Shown here piece after piece: positions 1 through 9,632 of a stretch of DNA of 64,000 bases (the first letter of the stretch is position 1; each line of letters begins with the position of its first letter). The notes beneath the pieces are model-generated. The model did not search any database. It saw only the letters and a list, made by a program, of their open reading frames with translations, and was not told the DNA's origin. Made by a program: the position numbers and the translations under genes. The stretch lies in NCBI GenBank assembly GCA_913775525.1, contig CAJYLH010000023.1:93259-157258 (forward strand). Direction: 5' to 3'. The DNA comes from an uncultured Chryseobacterium sp. GTDB taxonomy: Bacteria > Bacteroidota > Bacteroidia > Flavobacteriales > Weeksellaceae.

Positions 1-416
1 GCTTTCAGGATATCACCTTATTGCTTGCCGACGGTAAGCCGTACAGCCATACCGGAAAAATTGATATGATGGACGGGCAGTTTGATCCGAATACCGGTTC
101 AGTGTCGCTGCGGGCATCGTTCCCGAATCCGGAAGGATTACTCCGTACCGGAAATACCGGCCGTATTGTGTTGAGGACTACCGAGCAGGATGTCTATAAA
201 ATCCCGCTTTTGGCAACGTATGAAGTCCAGGATAAGATATTTATAGGCTTGGTTAACCGTCAGAACAAAGTGATCAGGCTTCCTTTGAAAGACTATATCC
301 GGTCGGGCAATTTTTACCTGCTCAGATCCGGCTTTCAACCCGGAGACCGGATCATTGCCAACGAGCTAGCTTCCATTCCTGAAAATTCGGTCATCACTCC
401 AAAAGCCTTCAAGTAA
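1..416 (+). CDS. RND efflux periplasmic adaptor subunit, C-terminal part
   Basis: This is the C-terminal part of a membrane fusion protein (HlyD/AcrA family). In such systems the adaptor bridges the inner-membrane pump and the outer-membrane channel. The reading frame is open from the first bases, so the gene starts before the window. Visible are the last beta-barrel segment (MDGQFDPNTGSVSLRASFPN, then LLRTGNTGRIVL) and a membrane-proximal end with PGDRIIANE. It ends 12 bases before the pump gene, which fits one transcript. The partner genes make the family call secure; the substrate cannot be told from this fragment. Confidence 0.9.
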   Translation, partial: FQDITLLLADGKPYSHTGKIDMMDGQFDPNTGSVSLRASFPNPEGLLRTGNTGRIVLRTTEQDVYKIPLLATYEVQDKIFIGLVNRQNKVIRLPLKDYIRSGNFYLLRSGFQPGDRIIANELASIPENSVITPKAFK

Positions 417-428
417 AACTGCTGAATT

Positions 429-3400
429 ATGTTGAACAAAATTATTAAAAGACCCGTACTGGCAACGGTCATTTCCATCATACTCGTGCTGCTGGGCGTT
501 GTAGGACTTCAACGCATCCCGATGACGCAATTTCCTGAGATTGCTCCGCCTACTGTTTTCGTATCCGGTGTTTATCCCGGAGCCAATGCAGAGAGTGTGA
601 TCCGTTCTGTGATTACACCGCTGGAGCAGGCCATTAACGGAGTGGAGAACATGCAGTACATGACTTCCAGTGCTTCTAATGACGGTGGTTTTTCCATTAC
701 CATTATTTTTAAGCAAGGGGTAGACCCGGATCAGGCGGCCGTCAATGTTCAGAACCGGGTAGCTCAGGTCAATGCCCAGCTTCCTGCAGAAGTGATCCGT
801 TTAGGGCTGACTACGACCAAGCAACAGACCAGCAACCTGATGGTAGTGAATATCAACAGTGAGAAACCGGAACTTTATGACGAGGCTTTCCTTCAGAATT
901 ATGCCAATATCAACCTGGTTCCCGAGCTGAAAAGGATTCCCGGAGTAGGAAATGTTACGCTTTACGGGGCTAAAGACTATTCGGTCCGCGTCTGGATCAA
1001 TCCGTCGAAACTGGCTGCTTACGGTCTGGTTCCTTCCGATGTGGAAACGGCGATCCAGAACTACAGCTTTGAATCTTCACCCGGGGCTCTGGGAGAAGAA
1101 TCGGATGCTCAGCTACAGTATGTATTGCGGTACAAAGGAAAACTGAATAAGCCTGAAGAATTTGAAAAGATCATTTTGCGCTCGAAAACGGACGGCTCTG
1201 TCTTGCGGCTGACGGATGTGGCCAGGATTGAATTCGGGCTGTCCAATTATTCCAGCGATACTTTTACAGACGGAAAGCCTTCAGTGGTGTTTTCTGTTAT
1301 CCAGGCCAGTGGTTCCAACGCCAACGAAATTGCCATCAAAGTTGAGGAGTCGTTGAAGAAATTCCAGGCCGGCGTGCCGGATGGCATTAAATGCGAAATC
1401 ATCCAGAATACCAAAGACCGTCTGGATGCGTCCATTTCACAGATGAAATCCACCCTGATCGAAGCTTTTGTATTGGTATTCATTGTCGTACTGGTATTCC
1501 TCCAGGATTTCAGGTCAACTATTATTCCGGCTATTGCCGTTCCCGTATCCATTATCGGGACCATCTTTTTCATGTATCTGATCGGGTTTTCGGTCAATGT
1601 GCTCACCCTGTTTGCCTTGGTCCTGGCCATTGGAATTGTGGTGGATGATGCCATCGTGGTCGTTGAAGCCATCCATGCAAAAATGGAAGAAACCGGTGAA
1701 AATGCCAGAACGGCAACGGTTTCGGCCATGAGTGAAATCAGCGGGGCTATTATTTCGATTACCCTCGTAATGTCAGCCGTATTCCTTCCCGTAGGTTTTA
1801 TGGAGGGTCCGGCCGGAGTTTTCTATAAACAGTTCTCTTATACACTGGCCATTGCGATTCTGATTTCAGCCGTTAATGCCCTTACCCTAAGCCCGGCGTT
1901 ATGTGCTTTACTGCTGAAGAACCATCATCCGGAAGATGAAGGAAAAAACAAAAAGTTTACCCAAAGGTTTGCCGGGGCTTTCAATGCCGGTTTTGAGCGT
2001 CTGACCGATAAGTATGTTGGTGCGATCCGGTTTTTGGGTAAAAGAAAAATCATTGCCCTCGGGGCATTAGCCCTCATTGCTTTTGGTGCATTCTCCCTGA
2101 TGAACAATGCCCAGAAAGGATTTATACCGGAAGAGGATGATAATAACCTCACTTTCGTGGTCAATCTTCAGGCCGGTGCCAACCTGCAATACATCACCCG
2201 CGAAATGGAAAAAGCAACGGAAATTGTTCGCCGGATGCCCGAAGTAAAAAGTATCAGCACTGTTTCCGGCTTCAACCTGTTCAGCTCCGCGGCTTCACCT
2301 AATTCTGCCATGGGCTTCATTACCCTTAAAAATCCCAAAGACCGGGGAGCAGTATCGGATATGAACAAGGTGATGGAAAAAATACAGGCTGCAGTAAAAG
2401 GAAAAATTAAAGGAGAATTCATGATTTTCAGAAATCCGGCAGTAGAAGGATTCGGAAATGCAGGAGGTGTGGAATTGGTGCTTCAGGACCGGGCTTCTGG
2501 AAGTATTGCCGATTTTGAAAAGATCAGCAGGAAAGTGATTGATGCTTTAAGCAAAAGGCCGGAGATCGGGACTGCATTCACCAGTTTCCGAAGCGATTAT
2601 CCGCAGTATGAAGTGGTGCTGGATGAAGACAAAGCGCAGCAGCTGGGCCTTACTCCCAAAGAAATCATGGATGTGATGCAGCTGTACCTAACCGGTTCCC
2701 AAACGACAGATTTTATCCGTTTCGGAAGATTATACCGGGTCAATGTGCGTTCTGAAGCGGGATTTCGGAAAAATGAAGCTTCTCTGGACAACATTATGAT
2801 CCGCAACCGCGACAATAAGATGGTTCCGGTATCTACGCTGGTCAGCCTTAAAAAAGCCTACGGGCCTCAGGTAATCAGCCGGTATAACCTCTATAACAGC
2901 ATTTCAGTGAATGCCAATGCTGCCGGAGGAGCCAGCACCGGGAAAGTCATGAGCGTCATTGATGAGGTGCTGCAGAAAGAACTGCCGAAAGGCTACAGTT
3001 ATGAATATGGTGGCCTCAGCTTACAGGAACGGAATTCAGGTTCGCAGATGATCTTTATTTTCGGGCTGAGCATCCTGTTTGTCTACTTCCTGCTTTCTGC
3101 ACAGTATGAAAGCTACCTGTTGCCCCTGGCTGTAATGCTGTCGATCCCGACAGGGATTTTAGGGGTTTTTATCGCCACGGGATTAGCCGGCATTGATAAT
3201 AATATTTATGTCCAGATCGCATTGATCATGCTGGTAGGGCTTTTGGCTAAAAATGCTATCCTGATTGTGGAATTTGCCATACGGCAGCGCAAAGCAGGGC
3301 TGTCTGTCTTTGAAGCCGGCATAGCAGGGGCGAAAATGCGTCTGCGTCCGATTCTGATGACCTCTTTTGCGTTTGTTGCCGGACTCATACCGCTGATGTT

Positions 3401-3581
3401 TGCCAGAGGCGGGACTGCGATGGGGAACAAGTCCATCAGCATCAGTGCCGCCGGGGGAATGTTAAGCGGCGTGATCCTGGGGGTGGTGATTATCCCGGTT
3501 CTGTATATGGTGTTCCAATGGCTGCAGGATAAAGTATCAATCAATAAAAACAAGAGAGATGAAAACACTCACAGAATATAG
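429..3581 (+). CDS. RND efflux pump permease, AcrB/HAE1 family
   Basis: A 1050-residue inner-membrane proton-drug antiporter of the RND superfamily, the usual full length. Residue 1 starts the first membrane helix (IIKRPVLATVISIILVLLG). The paired aspartates of helix 4 are at residues 406-407 in GIVVDDAIVVVE, and the helix-10 lysine is near residue 941 in LLAKNAILIVEF, so the proton relay looks intact. Two large periplasmic porter loops follow helices 1 and 7. The 3' end overlaps the next gene by 23 bases, indicating translational coupling with the outer-membrane channel. The hydrophobic and amphiphilic efflux (HAE1) branch is likely. The substrate is unknown. Confidence 0.96.
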   Translation: MLNKIIKRPVLATVISIILVLLGVVGLQRIPMTQFPEIAPPTVFVSGVYPGANAESVIRSVITPLEQAINGVENMQYMTSSASNDGGFSITIIFKQGVDPDQAAVNVQNRVAQVNAQLPAEVIRLGLTTTKQQTSNLMVVNINSEKPELYDEAFLQNYANINLVPELKRIPGVGNVTLYGAKDYSVRVWINPSKLAAYGLVPSDVETAIQNYSFESSPGALGEESDAQLQYVLRYKGKLNKPEEFEKIILRSKTDGSVLRLTDVARIEFGLSNYSSDTFTDGKPSVVFSVIQASGSNANEIAIKVEESLKKFQAGVPDGIKCEIIQNTKDRLDASISQMKSTLIEAFVLVFIVVLVFLQDFRSTIIPAIAVPVSIIGTIFFMYLIGFSVNVLTLFALVLAIGIVVDDAIVVVEAIHAKMEETGENARTATVSAMSEISGAIISITLVMSAVFLPVGFMEGPAGVFYKQFSYTLAIAILISAVNALTLSPALCALLLKNHHPEDEGKNKKFTQRFAGAFNAGFERLTDKYVGAIRFLGKRKIIALGALALIAFGAFSLMNNAQKGFIPEEDDNNLTFVVNLQAGANLQYITREMEKATEIVRRMPEVKSISTVSGFNLFSSAASPNSAMGFITLKNPKDRGAVSDMNKVMEKIQAAVKGKIKGEFMIFRNPAVEGFGNAGGVELVLQDRASGSIADFEKISRKVIDALSKRPEIGTAFTSFRSDYPQYEVVLDEDKAQQLGLTPKEIMDVMQLYLTGSQTTDFIRFGRLYRVNVRSEAGFRKNEASLDNIMIRNRDNKMVPVSTLVSLKKAYGPQVISRYNLYNSISVNANAAGGASTGKVMSVIDEVLQKELPKGYSYEYGGLSLQERNSGSQMIFIFGLSILFVYFLLSAQYESYLLPLAVMLSIPTGILGVFIATGLAGIDNNIYVQIALIMLVGLLAKNAILIVEFAIRQRKAGLSVFEAGIAGAKMRLRPILMTSFAFVAGLIPLMFARGGTAMGNKSISISAAGGMLSGVILGVVIIPVLYMVFQWLQDKVSINKNKRDENTHRI

Positions 3582-4953
3582 TTTAACAGTCATTGTCGTT
3601 TCCGGGTTGTTACAATCCTGTAAAGTAACCCAGGATTATCAACGGCCGGAACTTGGTCTGCCTGCATCATTTAACGGGTTTTCGGACAGTATGAAAACAG
3701 CCGAAATTCCGGCTTACCGGGACTTTTTCAAGGACCGGGAGCTGATTGCCCTCTTGGATCAGGTGATGGCAAAAAATCCGGATTTGCTTGTAGCTTCGGA
3801 GGAAATCCTGTCTTCTGAAGCCCAGTTGAAAAATGTAAAACTGAATTACCTTCCGGATATCAGCTTACAGGTCAATACCGGGATACAGCGGCTGTCTAAA
3901 AACAGCATGCAGGCTTCGTTTGGCGGCGGACTGCTTTTCCAGGAATATAATTTTGCACCGGTGGTTTCCTGGGATGTCGATTTCTGGGGAAAACTGAAGA
4001 AACAGCGGGAAGAATCGCTGGCGAATTACCTCGGCAGGGCTGAAAACAGGCGGGCATTACGTGTACAGCTGATCGCACAGACGGCACAGGCCTACTATAA
4101 CCTCCTGAGTCTGGATGAGCAGATGAAAATTACCCGGCAGGTTGAAAAAAGCATGCAGGAAACCGTTGCGATGCTGACAACCCAATATGCAGTAGGTGAT
4201 GTGACAGCACTGGCCATCAAACAGGCAGAAGCCCAACTGGCTGAAACCCGTGCATTGATCCCGGATATTACAGCCAGCATCAAAGCACAGGAAAATGCCT
4301 TACAGACCCTGGCAGGCAAGTATCCTGATGCTGTTAAACGCTCCGGGCAGTTCGGGAGTCATGTCTTTGAAGCAGATCTTGAAGCAGGAGTTCCGGCTGA
4401 CCTCCTGGCCCACCGCCCGGATGTAAAACAACAGGAATTATTGTTGCAGGCGGCTTCCGCACGGGTCGGTATAGCCAAAACCGAATTTTACCCCAGCCTG
4501 AAGATTACGGCACAGGGAGGTTCCAATGCTACTAACCTGGCGAACTGGTTTTCCATTCCGGGATCCCTGTTCGGGACTGCCGCTGCTGGATTAACACAGC
4601 CGCTGTTCAACAGGAGAAGTATCCGTTCAGGCTATGAACAGGCCGTTCACCAACGGGAAGCCGCAGTACATACATTCCGGAAATCGGTTTTGGTTGCAGT
4701 AGAAGAAGTGAGTACCGCCATGAGCAATATCATCGGAGTAAAAGAACAGCTGAATGAAGTGACCAACCGTAAAAAAGTAATGGATAAAGCTATTGCCGAT
4801 GCACAACTGCTCTACCGGTACGGAGAGGCGAATTACCTGGAAGTTTTAACGGTACAGCAAAGTGCTTTCCAGGCAGAGCTGGCTTATACGGCGGCAGTAC
4901 AGAAAGAAATAAATACCTATATTGCTCTTTACAAATCTTTAGGCGGAAGTTAA
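3559..4953 (+). CDS. TolC-like outer-membrane efflux lipoprotein (NodT type)
   Basis: A 464-residue outer-membrane factor that should form the exit duct of the tripartite pump. The N-terminus is a lipoprotein signal ending in SGLLQSC, so the protein is probably acylated at the Cys, as in NodT/OprM-type channels. Two homologous halves rich in coiled-coil helices follow; both contain the family pattern of long Ala/Gln/Glu helices, and LLAHRPDVKQQE marks the middle. The start codon lies inside the pump gene, and its stop abuts the start of the kinase gene with no gap. Confidence 0.93.
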   Translation: MKTLTEYSLTVIVVSGLLQSCKVTQDYQRPELGLPASFNGFSDSMKTAEIPAYRDFFKDRELIALLDQVMAKNPDLLVASEEILSSEAQLKNVKLNYLPDISLQVNTGIQRLSKNSMQASFGGGLLFQEYNFAPVVSWDVDFWGKLKKQREESLANYLGRAENRRALRVQLIAQTAQAYYNLLSLDEQMKITRQVEKSMQETVAMLTTQYAVGDVTALAIKQAEAQLAETRALIPDITASIKAQENALQTLAGKYPDAVKRSGQFGSHVFEADLEAGVPADLLAHRPDVKQQELLLQAASARVGIAKTEFYPSLKITAQGGSNATNLANWFSIPGSLFGTAAAGLTQPLFNRRSIRSGYEQAVHQREAAVHTFRKSVLVAVEEVSTAMSNIIGVKEQLNEVTNRKKVMDKAIADAQLLYRYGEANYLEVLTVQQSAFQAELAYTAAVQKEINTYIALYKSLGGS

Positions 4954-6057
4954 ATGAATATTCAGAGCAGGGAAAATACAGGCTTATTCGGGAAAAGGCT
5001 TTTTCAGTGGAGTGGCGTGCCGGTCTCACTGGGGCTGGCTATCCTGATCCAGTACCTTCTGAACCCTTCCAGCAAATGGTGGGATTTCTATAGTGAAGCG
5101 GCGTGGTTTGAAATCGCGCTGACACTTTCCGGAAGCATATTGATGTATGCCGTTATTTTCGGTGTTATCCGGCTGCTTTCCGGCTGGGTGCACCGTCGAG
5201 CAGTGTACGGCAATAATATCCTTGTCCACTTTATCATTACCACCATCGTAGTCATTGCCTGTATGTGCCTGCTGCTGTATCTGGAGGATGCTGTGTATGA
5301 TTGGATATGGCCCGGAACTTCAGTGGATGATAAAGAAACGGAGCTGTCGGTCCGTGCTTACCTGGTGGTTAACATTGTGGTTGCTGCATTTGTCAACAGT
5401 TTTTATTATTCATTTTTCTTTTTTGCCCGCTGGAAAGCAAAGGTAATTGAAACCGCCAGGCTGGAACTGCTGTCCCATCAGCTGAAAGAAAATGCGCTCC
5501 AGGCTGAATTGCAGGTATTGAAGCTTCAGCTGGACCCTCATTTCCTGTTCAATAATTTCAGCATCCTTACCCAGCTGATTGAAACGGACCGGAATGCCGC
5601 GCAGGAGTTCCTTTCCAATGTATCAAGGGTGTACCGCTATATCCTGACTACCGCTAAAAAAGATGTGGTAACGCTGGCAGAAGAGATGAAATTTGTAGAC
5701 CTGTATTTCCATCTGATCAGGATACGGCATGGGGAAACCATTCAGCTTTCGGTGCAGATTACAGAAGAAGATAAAAGAAAAGGGATTCCGCCGGTCACTT
5801 TACAGCTGTTGCTGGAAAATGCCATCAAGCATAATATTTCCACGCTCAGGCAGCCGCTGAAGCTGTCTTTGGAAAGTCTCGGAAACGGTAAGATTGCCGT
5901 GAGGAATAATCTGCAGCGCATCAATATCGATTATAAAAGCACCGGACTGGGATTAAAAAATATCCGCGAACGATATCTGTTATTGGACAATGTAACCCCT
6001 GAAATCGTAGAAACCCCAACCTCTTTTGAGGTGATTTTACCTTTATTGAATTTATAA
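4954..6057 (+). CDS. LytS-type sensor histidine kinase
   Basis: A 367-residue membrane kinase of the His_kinase (LytS/YehU) family. The first 150 residues form about four membrane helices with no recognisable extracellular sensor domain. The phospho-acceptor is His196 in LQLDPHFLFNNFS, followed by the Asn box LLLENAIKH and a C-terminal glycine-rich GLGLKNIRERY. It starts immediately after the efflux channel stop and is followed within 10 bases by a LytTR regulator. The pair therefore belongs to the efflux operon and probably regulates it. The stimulus is unknown; a membrane or envelope signal is an inference. Confidence 0.93.
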   Translation: MNIQSRENTGLFGKRLFQWSGVPVSLGLAILIQYLLNPSSKWWDFYSEAAWFEIALTLSGSILMYAVIFGVIRLLSGWVHRRAVYGNNILVHFIITTIVVIACMCLLLYLEDAVYDWIWPGTSVDDKETELSVRAYLVVNIVVAAFVNSFYYSFFFFARWKAKVIETARLELLSHQLKENALQAELQVLKLQLDPHFLFNNFSILTQLIETDRNAAQEFLSNVSRVYRYILTTAKKDVVTLAEEMKFVDLYFHLIRIRHGETIQLSVQITEEDKRKGIPPVTLQLLLENAIKHNISTLRQPLKLSLESLGNGKIAVRNNLQRINIDYKSTGLGLKNIRERYLLLDNVTPEIVETPTSFEVILPLLNL

Positions 6058-6066
6058 CGGAATAGT

Positions 6067-6822
6067 ATGGAGTATATCATCATAGAAGACGAGCAGCATA
6101 ATGCAGAATTACTGAAGAGTATGATCGAGAAAACAACGGGTCAGGCCAATCTGCTAGCCGTTCTTCCCACCGTACAGGACAGTGTGGACTGGCTGGTTTC
6201 CCACCGTCAGCCTGATGTCATCTTTATGGATATCCGGCTTGCGGATGGTTTATCATTTGAGATTTTTAAAAAAGCAGATGTCCAGGCGCCGGTCATCTTT
6301 ACCACAGCGTACGATGAATATGCTTTGCAGGCTTTCAAAGTATATGGAGCAGCTTATCTTCTGAAACCTATTGTCCGGGAAGAGCTGGAAGAGGCCCTTG
6401 AAAAAGTGACCCATACCCGTTCTCAGTTGTCCGGAGAGGATGCGGGCGCAATCCTGGAAATGCTGAAAACCCGGCAGAAAACCTACCGGAACCGTTTTTT
6501 GCTGCATTACCGGGAAACGTATAAGATAATACCCACCGAAGAGATCGATTATATCTGCCTGGAGAATAAGATCGTCTATTTCGTGCTGCTGGATGGCAGT
6601 TCTGTTGCTGTTCCGTATACGCTTGATGAACTGGAAGAGCAACTGGATCCGCAGTTTTTCTTCCGGGTGAACCGGCAGTATATCCTGCATGTTAACAGTA
6701 TAGAAAGCATCCACAAGTATTTTGGTGAAAAAGCAAAAATCATGTTGAAAAGAAACCTGGATGCGGAAGTCATTGTCAGCCGCATCAGGATGCCGCAGTT
6801 TAAATTGTGGCTGGACAGATAA
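6067..6822 (+). CDS. LytTR-family response regulator
   Basis: A 251-residue response regulator. An N-terminal receiver domain carries the phospho-accepting Asp55 in DVIFMDIRL and the conserved Thr/Lys positions (FTTAYDEYA, LLKPI). A C-terminal LytTR DNA-binding domain follows (IDYICLENKIVYFVLLDG, FFRVNRQYILHVNSIES). It is the cognate partner of the kinase 10 bases upstream. LytTR domains bind paired short direct repeats; no such site could be assigned here because the operon's upstream region lies outside the window. Confidence 0.95.
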   Translation: MEYIIIEDEQHNAELLKSMIEKTTGQANLLAVLPTVQDSVDWLVSHRQPDVIFMDIRLADGLSFEIFKKADVQAPVIFTTAYDEYALQAFKVYGAAYLLKPIVREELEEALEKVTHTRSQLSGEDAGAILEMLKTRQKTYRNRFLLHYRETYKIIPTEEIDYICLENKIVYFVLLDGSSVAVPYTLDELEEQLDPQFFFRVNRQYILHVNSIESIHKYFGEKAKIMLKRNLDAEVIVSRIRMPQFKLWLDR

Positions 6823-6840
6823 TACATTTATTCATGTGTT

Positions 6841-8127
6841 ATGAAAAAGGAATCTCCTATGCGGTTGGATGAAGAACATAATCAAAATGAATTGAGCCTA
6901 ACAGGTACTGGCTGGCAGAAGCGTTACTGGTTTATTTTTTCCGGACAGGCTTTTTCCATTATCGGTTCAGCACTCACACAGTTTGTGCTGATGTGGTGGA
7001 TTGCCGATACTACCGGAAGTGTAAGCAAACTTGCCATGGCCGGAACGGTTGCCCTGTTGCCGCAGGCATTGCTGAGCCCTGTCGGAGGCGTATTTGCAGA
7101 CCGGTATAGCCGTAAAATGATCATGATCCTTGCAGATGCCATAAGTGCGGTCTGTATGGCGGGGCTGATGCTTCTGTTTATCACAGATAAGATAGAGCTA
7201 TGGCATATGTATGTTATGATGGGCATCAGGGGAGGGATGCAGGCTTTCCAGGCTCCGGCGGCCGAAGCCAGTGCTGCAATGCTTGTTCCCACAGAATTTC
7301 TGCCGCGTGCTGCAGGCCTGAACCAGATCCTGTACGGAGCCACACTCGTAGCAAGTGCTCCGCTGGGTGCGCTGGCAGTAAGCTTCATGCCTTTAGGATG
7401 GGCCTTAAGCATCGATGTTTTTACTGCCCTGTTGGGAATTGCACCGCTATTCTTTTTCTCAATCCCGCAATATAGGAAACCTGAGAACGGTCAGCAGTTG
7501 CTGCATAATATCGCATCGGAATTAAAGGAAGGCATCGTTCTCGTATGGAAACATCAGGGATTGAAAAGGCTTTTTCTGCTCCTCGGCTGTATTGTCCTCG
7601 TTATCATGCCTACTTTTACGTTTGTACCCCTTCTGGTAAAGGATTATTTTAATGGAGGTGTCAGGGAAGTAGGCATCATGGAAGGGCTTGCCGGTGTGGG
7701 TATGGTTGCCGGAGGAATAATCATTACCCTTATCGCCCCGAAGCGTAAAATGATATGGATTCTTACCGGATTGGGCTTATCCTGCTTTGCCATCAGCTTT
7801 GTAGCATTAATGCCTGCCGATCTTTTCTGGCTCGCCGTATTCTGGTGGATGATCAGTTCGCTGACGTTTATTTTTGCCAATGCTCCTTTGACGGCGTTGC
7901 TGCAAACGGTTATTCCCAATCAGATCCAGGGCAGGGTACTGTCTTTACTGAATATGATTATGGGGCTTGCAGCGCCTCTCGGCCTTCTTGTGGCTAATCC
8001 TCTCGGAGAATTGCTGGGAATACGCGGGCTGTTTATCGGTATTGGATTCCTGGGCGGAATGGTTGCTTTTTCAGGATTTGCTTCGCGCCGGCTGCGGAAT
8101 CTGGAAAAGGATGAAGTTAAACTCTGA
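6841..8127 (+). CDS. MFS transporter, macrolide/siderophore-exporter-like
   Basis: A 428-residue major facilitator with about twelve membrane helices. The loop between helices 2 and 3 has the family motif as GGVFADRYSRKM, and QIQGRVLSLLNMIMG is typical of the MFS_3 branch (Mef- and EntS-like exporters). It begins 18 bases after the LytTR regulator in the same direction and is probably the last gene of the efflux operon. Two unrelated exporters plus one two-component system in a row suggest a coordinated detoxification unit. The substrate is not deducible. Confidence 0.9.
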   Translation: MKKESPMRLDEEHNQNELSLTGTGWQKRYWFIFSGQAFSIIGSALTQFVLMWWIADTTGSVSKLAMAGTVALLPQALLSPVGGVFADRYSRKMIMILADAISAVCMAGLMLLFITDKIELWHMYVMMGIRGGMQAFQAPAAEASAAMLVPTEFLPRAAGLNQILYGATLVASAPLGALAVSFMPLGWALSIDVFTALLGIAPLFFFSIPQYRKPENGQQLLHNIASELKEGIVLVWKHQGLKRLFLLLGCIVLVIMPTFTFVPLLVKDYFNGGVREVGIMEGLAGVGMVAGGIIITLIAPKRKMIWILTGLGLSCFAISFVALMPADLFWLAVFWWMISSLTFIFANAPLTALLQTVIPNQIQGRVLSLLNMIMGLAAPLGLLVANPLGELLGIRGLFIGIGFLGGMVAFSGFASRRLRNLEKDEVKL

Positions 8128-8219
8128 TCATCGGAATAAGAATAACATTATCTATGGGCTTCAACGGATGTTCCTTATAGAAGTTAACTAAATTTTTTAC
8201 AGAAAAATAATGAAAGCAA

Positions 8220-8750
8220 TCACTTCCCGGTTTCCTGAAGTATCAATCCGGCCCTTTCAGAAACGGCAGTTTTGGGAATTTCAATCACGCTATATCCAAG
8301 ATGGCGGTAGAGCGTATCCATTATTTCAAAGGTTTTGATAGCTTCCTCAAAAGTTTGCTTGCGTTCTTCATCATTGATGTAAATGTCTTTCCATGGAGGT
8401 GTTATAAAGACTTTCTCATAATAACGGTAGTGTTGTGCAGCAAGCCACATGGCTTCCGGTACGGGGAGCTGGCAAAGCAGAAGGTAACCAATGGCATCCG
8501 GTAAGCCACGGTCGAAAAAAGTAAGGTCGCCATGCCGGCCTGCGCAGTTAAAATCTTCAATGGCCTGATGGAACATTTTCTCAGCAAATCCTTTCCGGTC
8601 TTTCCATGGAAGTCGGTCTCCACAGATTTTAGTCTGGTTCCTGATGATATTCCTACCGGACTCCGGTACAATGGAATATCCCATTTCTTTCAAAGTGTCG
8701 ATAATTGAGGTCTTGCCCATTCCGGGCCCTCCGGTAATGATTATTTTCAT
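8220..8750 (-). CDS. P-loop AAA-type ATPase/kinase-like protein
   Basis: A 176-residue protein with a Walker A motif near its start (TGGPGMGKTS, residues 7-16). It resembles the small AAA_28 family of predicted nucleotide kinases or ATPases in Bacteroidota. Downstream it has a hydrophobic strand ending in FFDRGLPD, which may act as the Walker B/DRG segment, and Arg/Lys-rich C-terminal helices. It is convergent with the MFS gene and stands alone. The substrate is unknown. Confidence 0.85.
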   Translation of the reverse strand: MKIIITGGPGMGKTSIIDTLKEMGYSIVPESGRNIIRNQTKICGDRLPWKDRKGFAEKMFHQAIEDFNCAGRHGDLTFFDRGLPDAIGYLLLCQLPVPEAMWLAAQHYRYYEKVFITPPWKDIYINDEERKQTFEEAIKTFEIMDTLYRHLGYSVIEIPKTAVSERAGLILQETGK

Positions 8751-9022
8751 GTTCTTGTTATAAATTTTATAAACCCGATATCATCAGATTCTATAGAGTT
8801 GAGAATTATATTGAGAAATTAATCGTAGCTCTTTTTAATCCCGTCGAAAATTCAACAGTATAGTCTAATAACTGCCTGTAAAAGCCGCAAAAAGTAAGTA
8901 TTACGAAAAATCTGAAATTTAATTATATATGATTGATACATTAATATTCTAAATATCAAAGTGAATTATTTCTTCAGAAATATTCTGTTTAAAACATTCT
9001 GTAAATTAATTATTATTAAAAC

Positions 9023-9632
9023 ATGCTTATGAAATATGATATTCCGGAAGGGCAAGCTAAAATATTACCTAATAAGTTGGGCTTTAAGAAAATAAGAGAT
9101 AATAGCTATTGCAGAATTTGAAGGGTTTTTAGAAGCGGAAATCCTGCTTACAAAAAGTCTTACTGCCAAAACTAAATTCAACACCAAGTATATTTTAAAA
9201 ATACATAAGCTGGCATTAGCTCATCTGTATACGTTTGCTGGGAAATACCGTAATGTAAACCTTTCAAAAGGAGGTTATACATTCTCTTCTGCATTATATA
9301 TTCCGCAATCAATGAAAGAATTTGAAGATGAAATACTCTTGAAGTTGCCTACTACTTATTCAGATATGGAAAAGTTAATTGAAGATGTCGCAACTGTGCA
9401 TGCAGAATTATTATTTATTCATCCCTTTCGTGAGGGGAATGGAAGAACAGCACGGATACTTTCCAATCTGATGGTTAGGAAAGCGGGTTATGATCTGTTG
9501 AATTTTGATAAAATAGAAGGAGAGATCTTCGAACAATATGTATTAGCGGTACAAAATGCATCCCTAAAAAATTATAAACCAATGGCGGAAATTATTAAGA
9601 TGATTTTCTCATCTTCGCCTCGACTTTTTTAA
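9023..9632 (+). pseudogene. Fic-family toxin/AMPylase, frameshifted
   Basis: Fic proteins usually AMPylate target proteins. An N-terminal segment starts at 9023 (MLMKYDIPEGQAKILPNK) and runs into a stop near 9119. The family-typical continuation (IAEFEGFLEAEI) lies in another frame from about 9096, itself preceded by a stop at 9093. One single-base indel between 9093 and 9120 explains both. Downstream the complete catalytic motif HPFREGNGRTAR is encoded at 9420-9455, with His and the Glu/Gly/Asn/Gly/Arg residues intact. An ATG at 9312 could still give a 106-residue C-terminal piece. Either the gene is broken or the base is a sequencing error. The 3' end overlaps a small opposite-strand gene by 38 bases. 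Confidence 0.82.
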
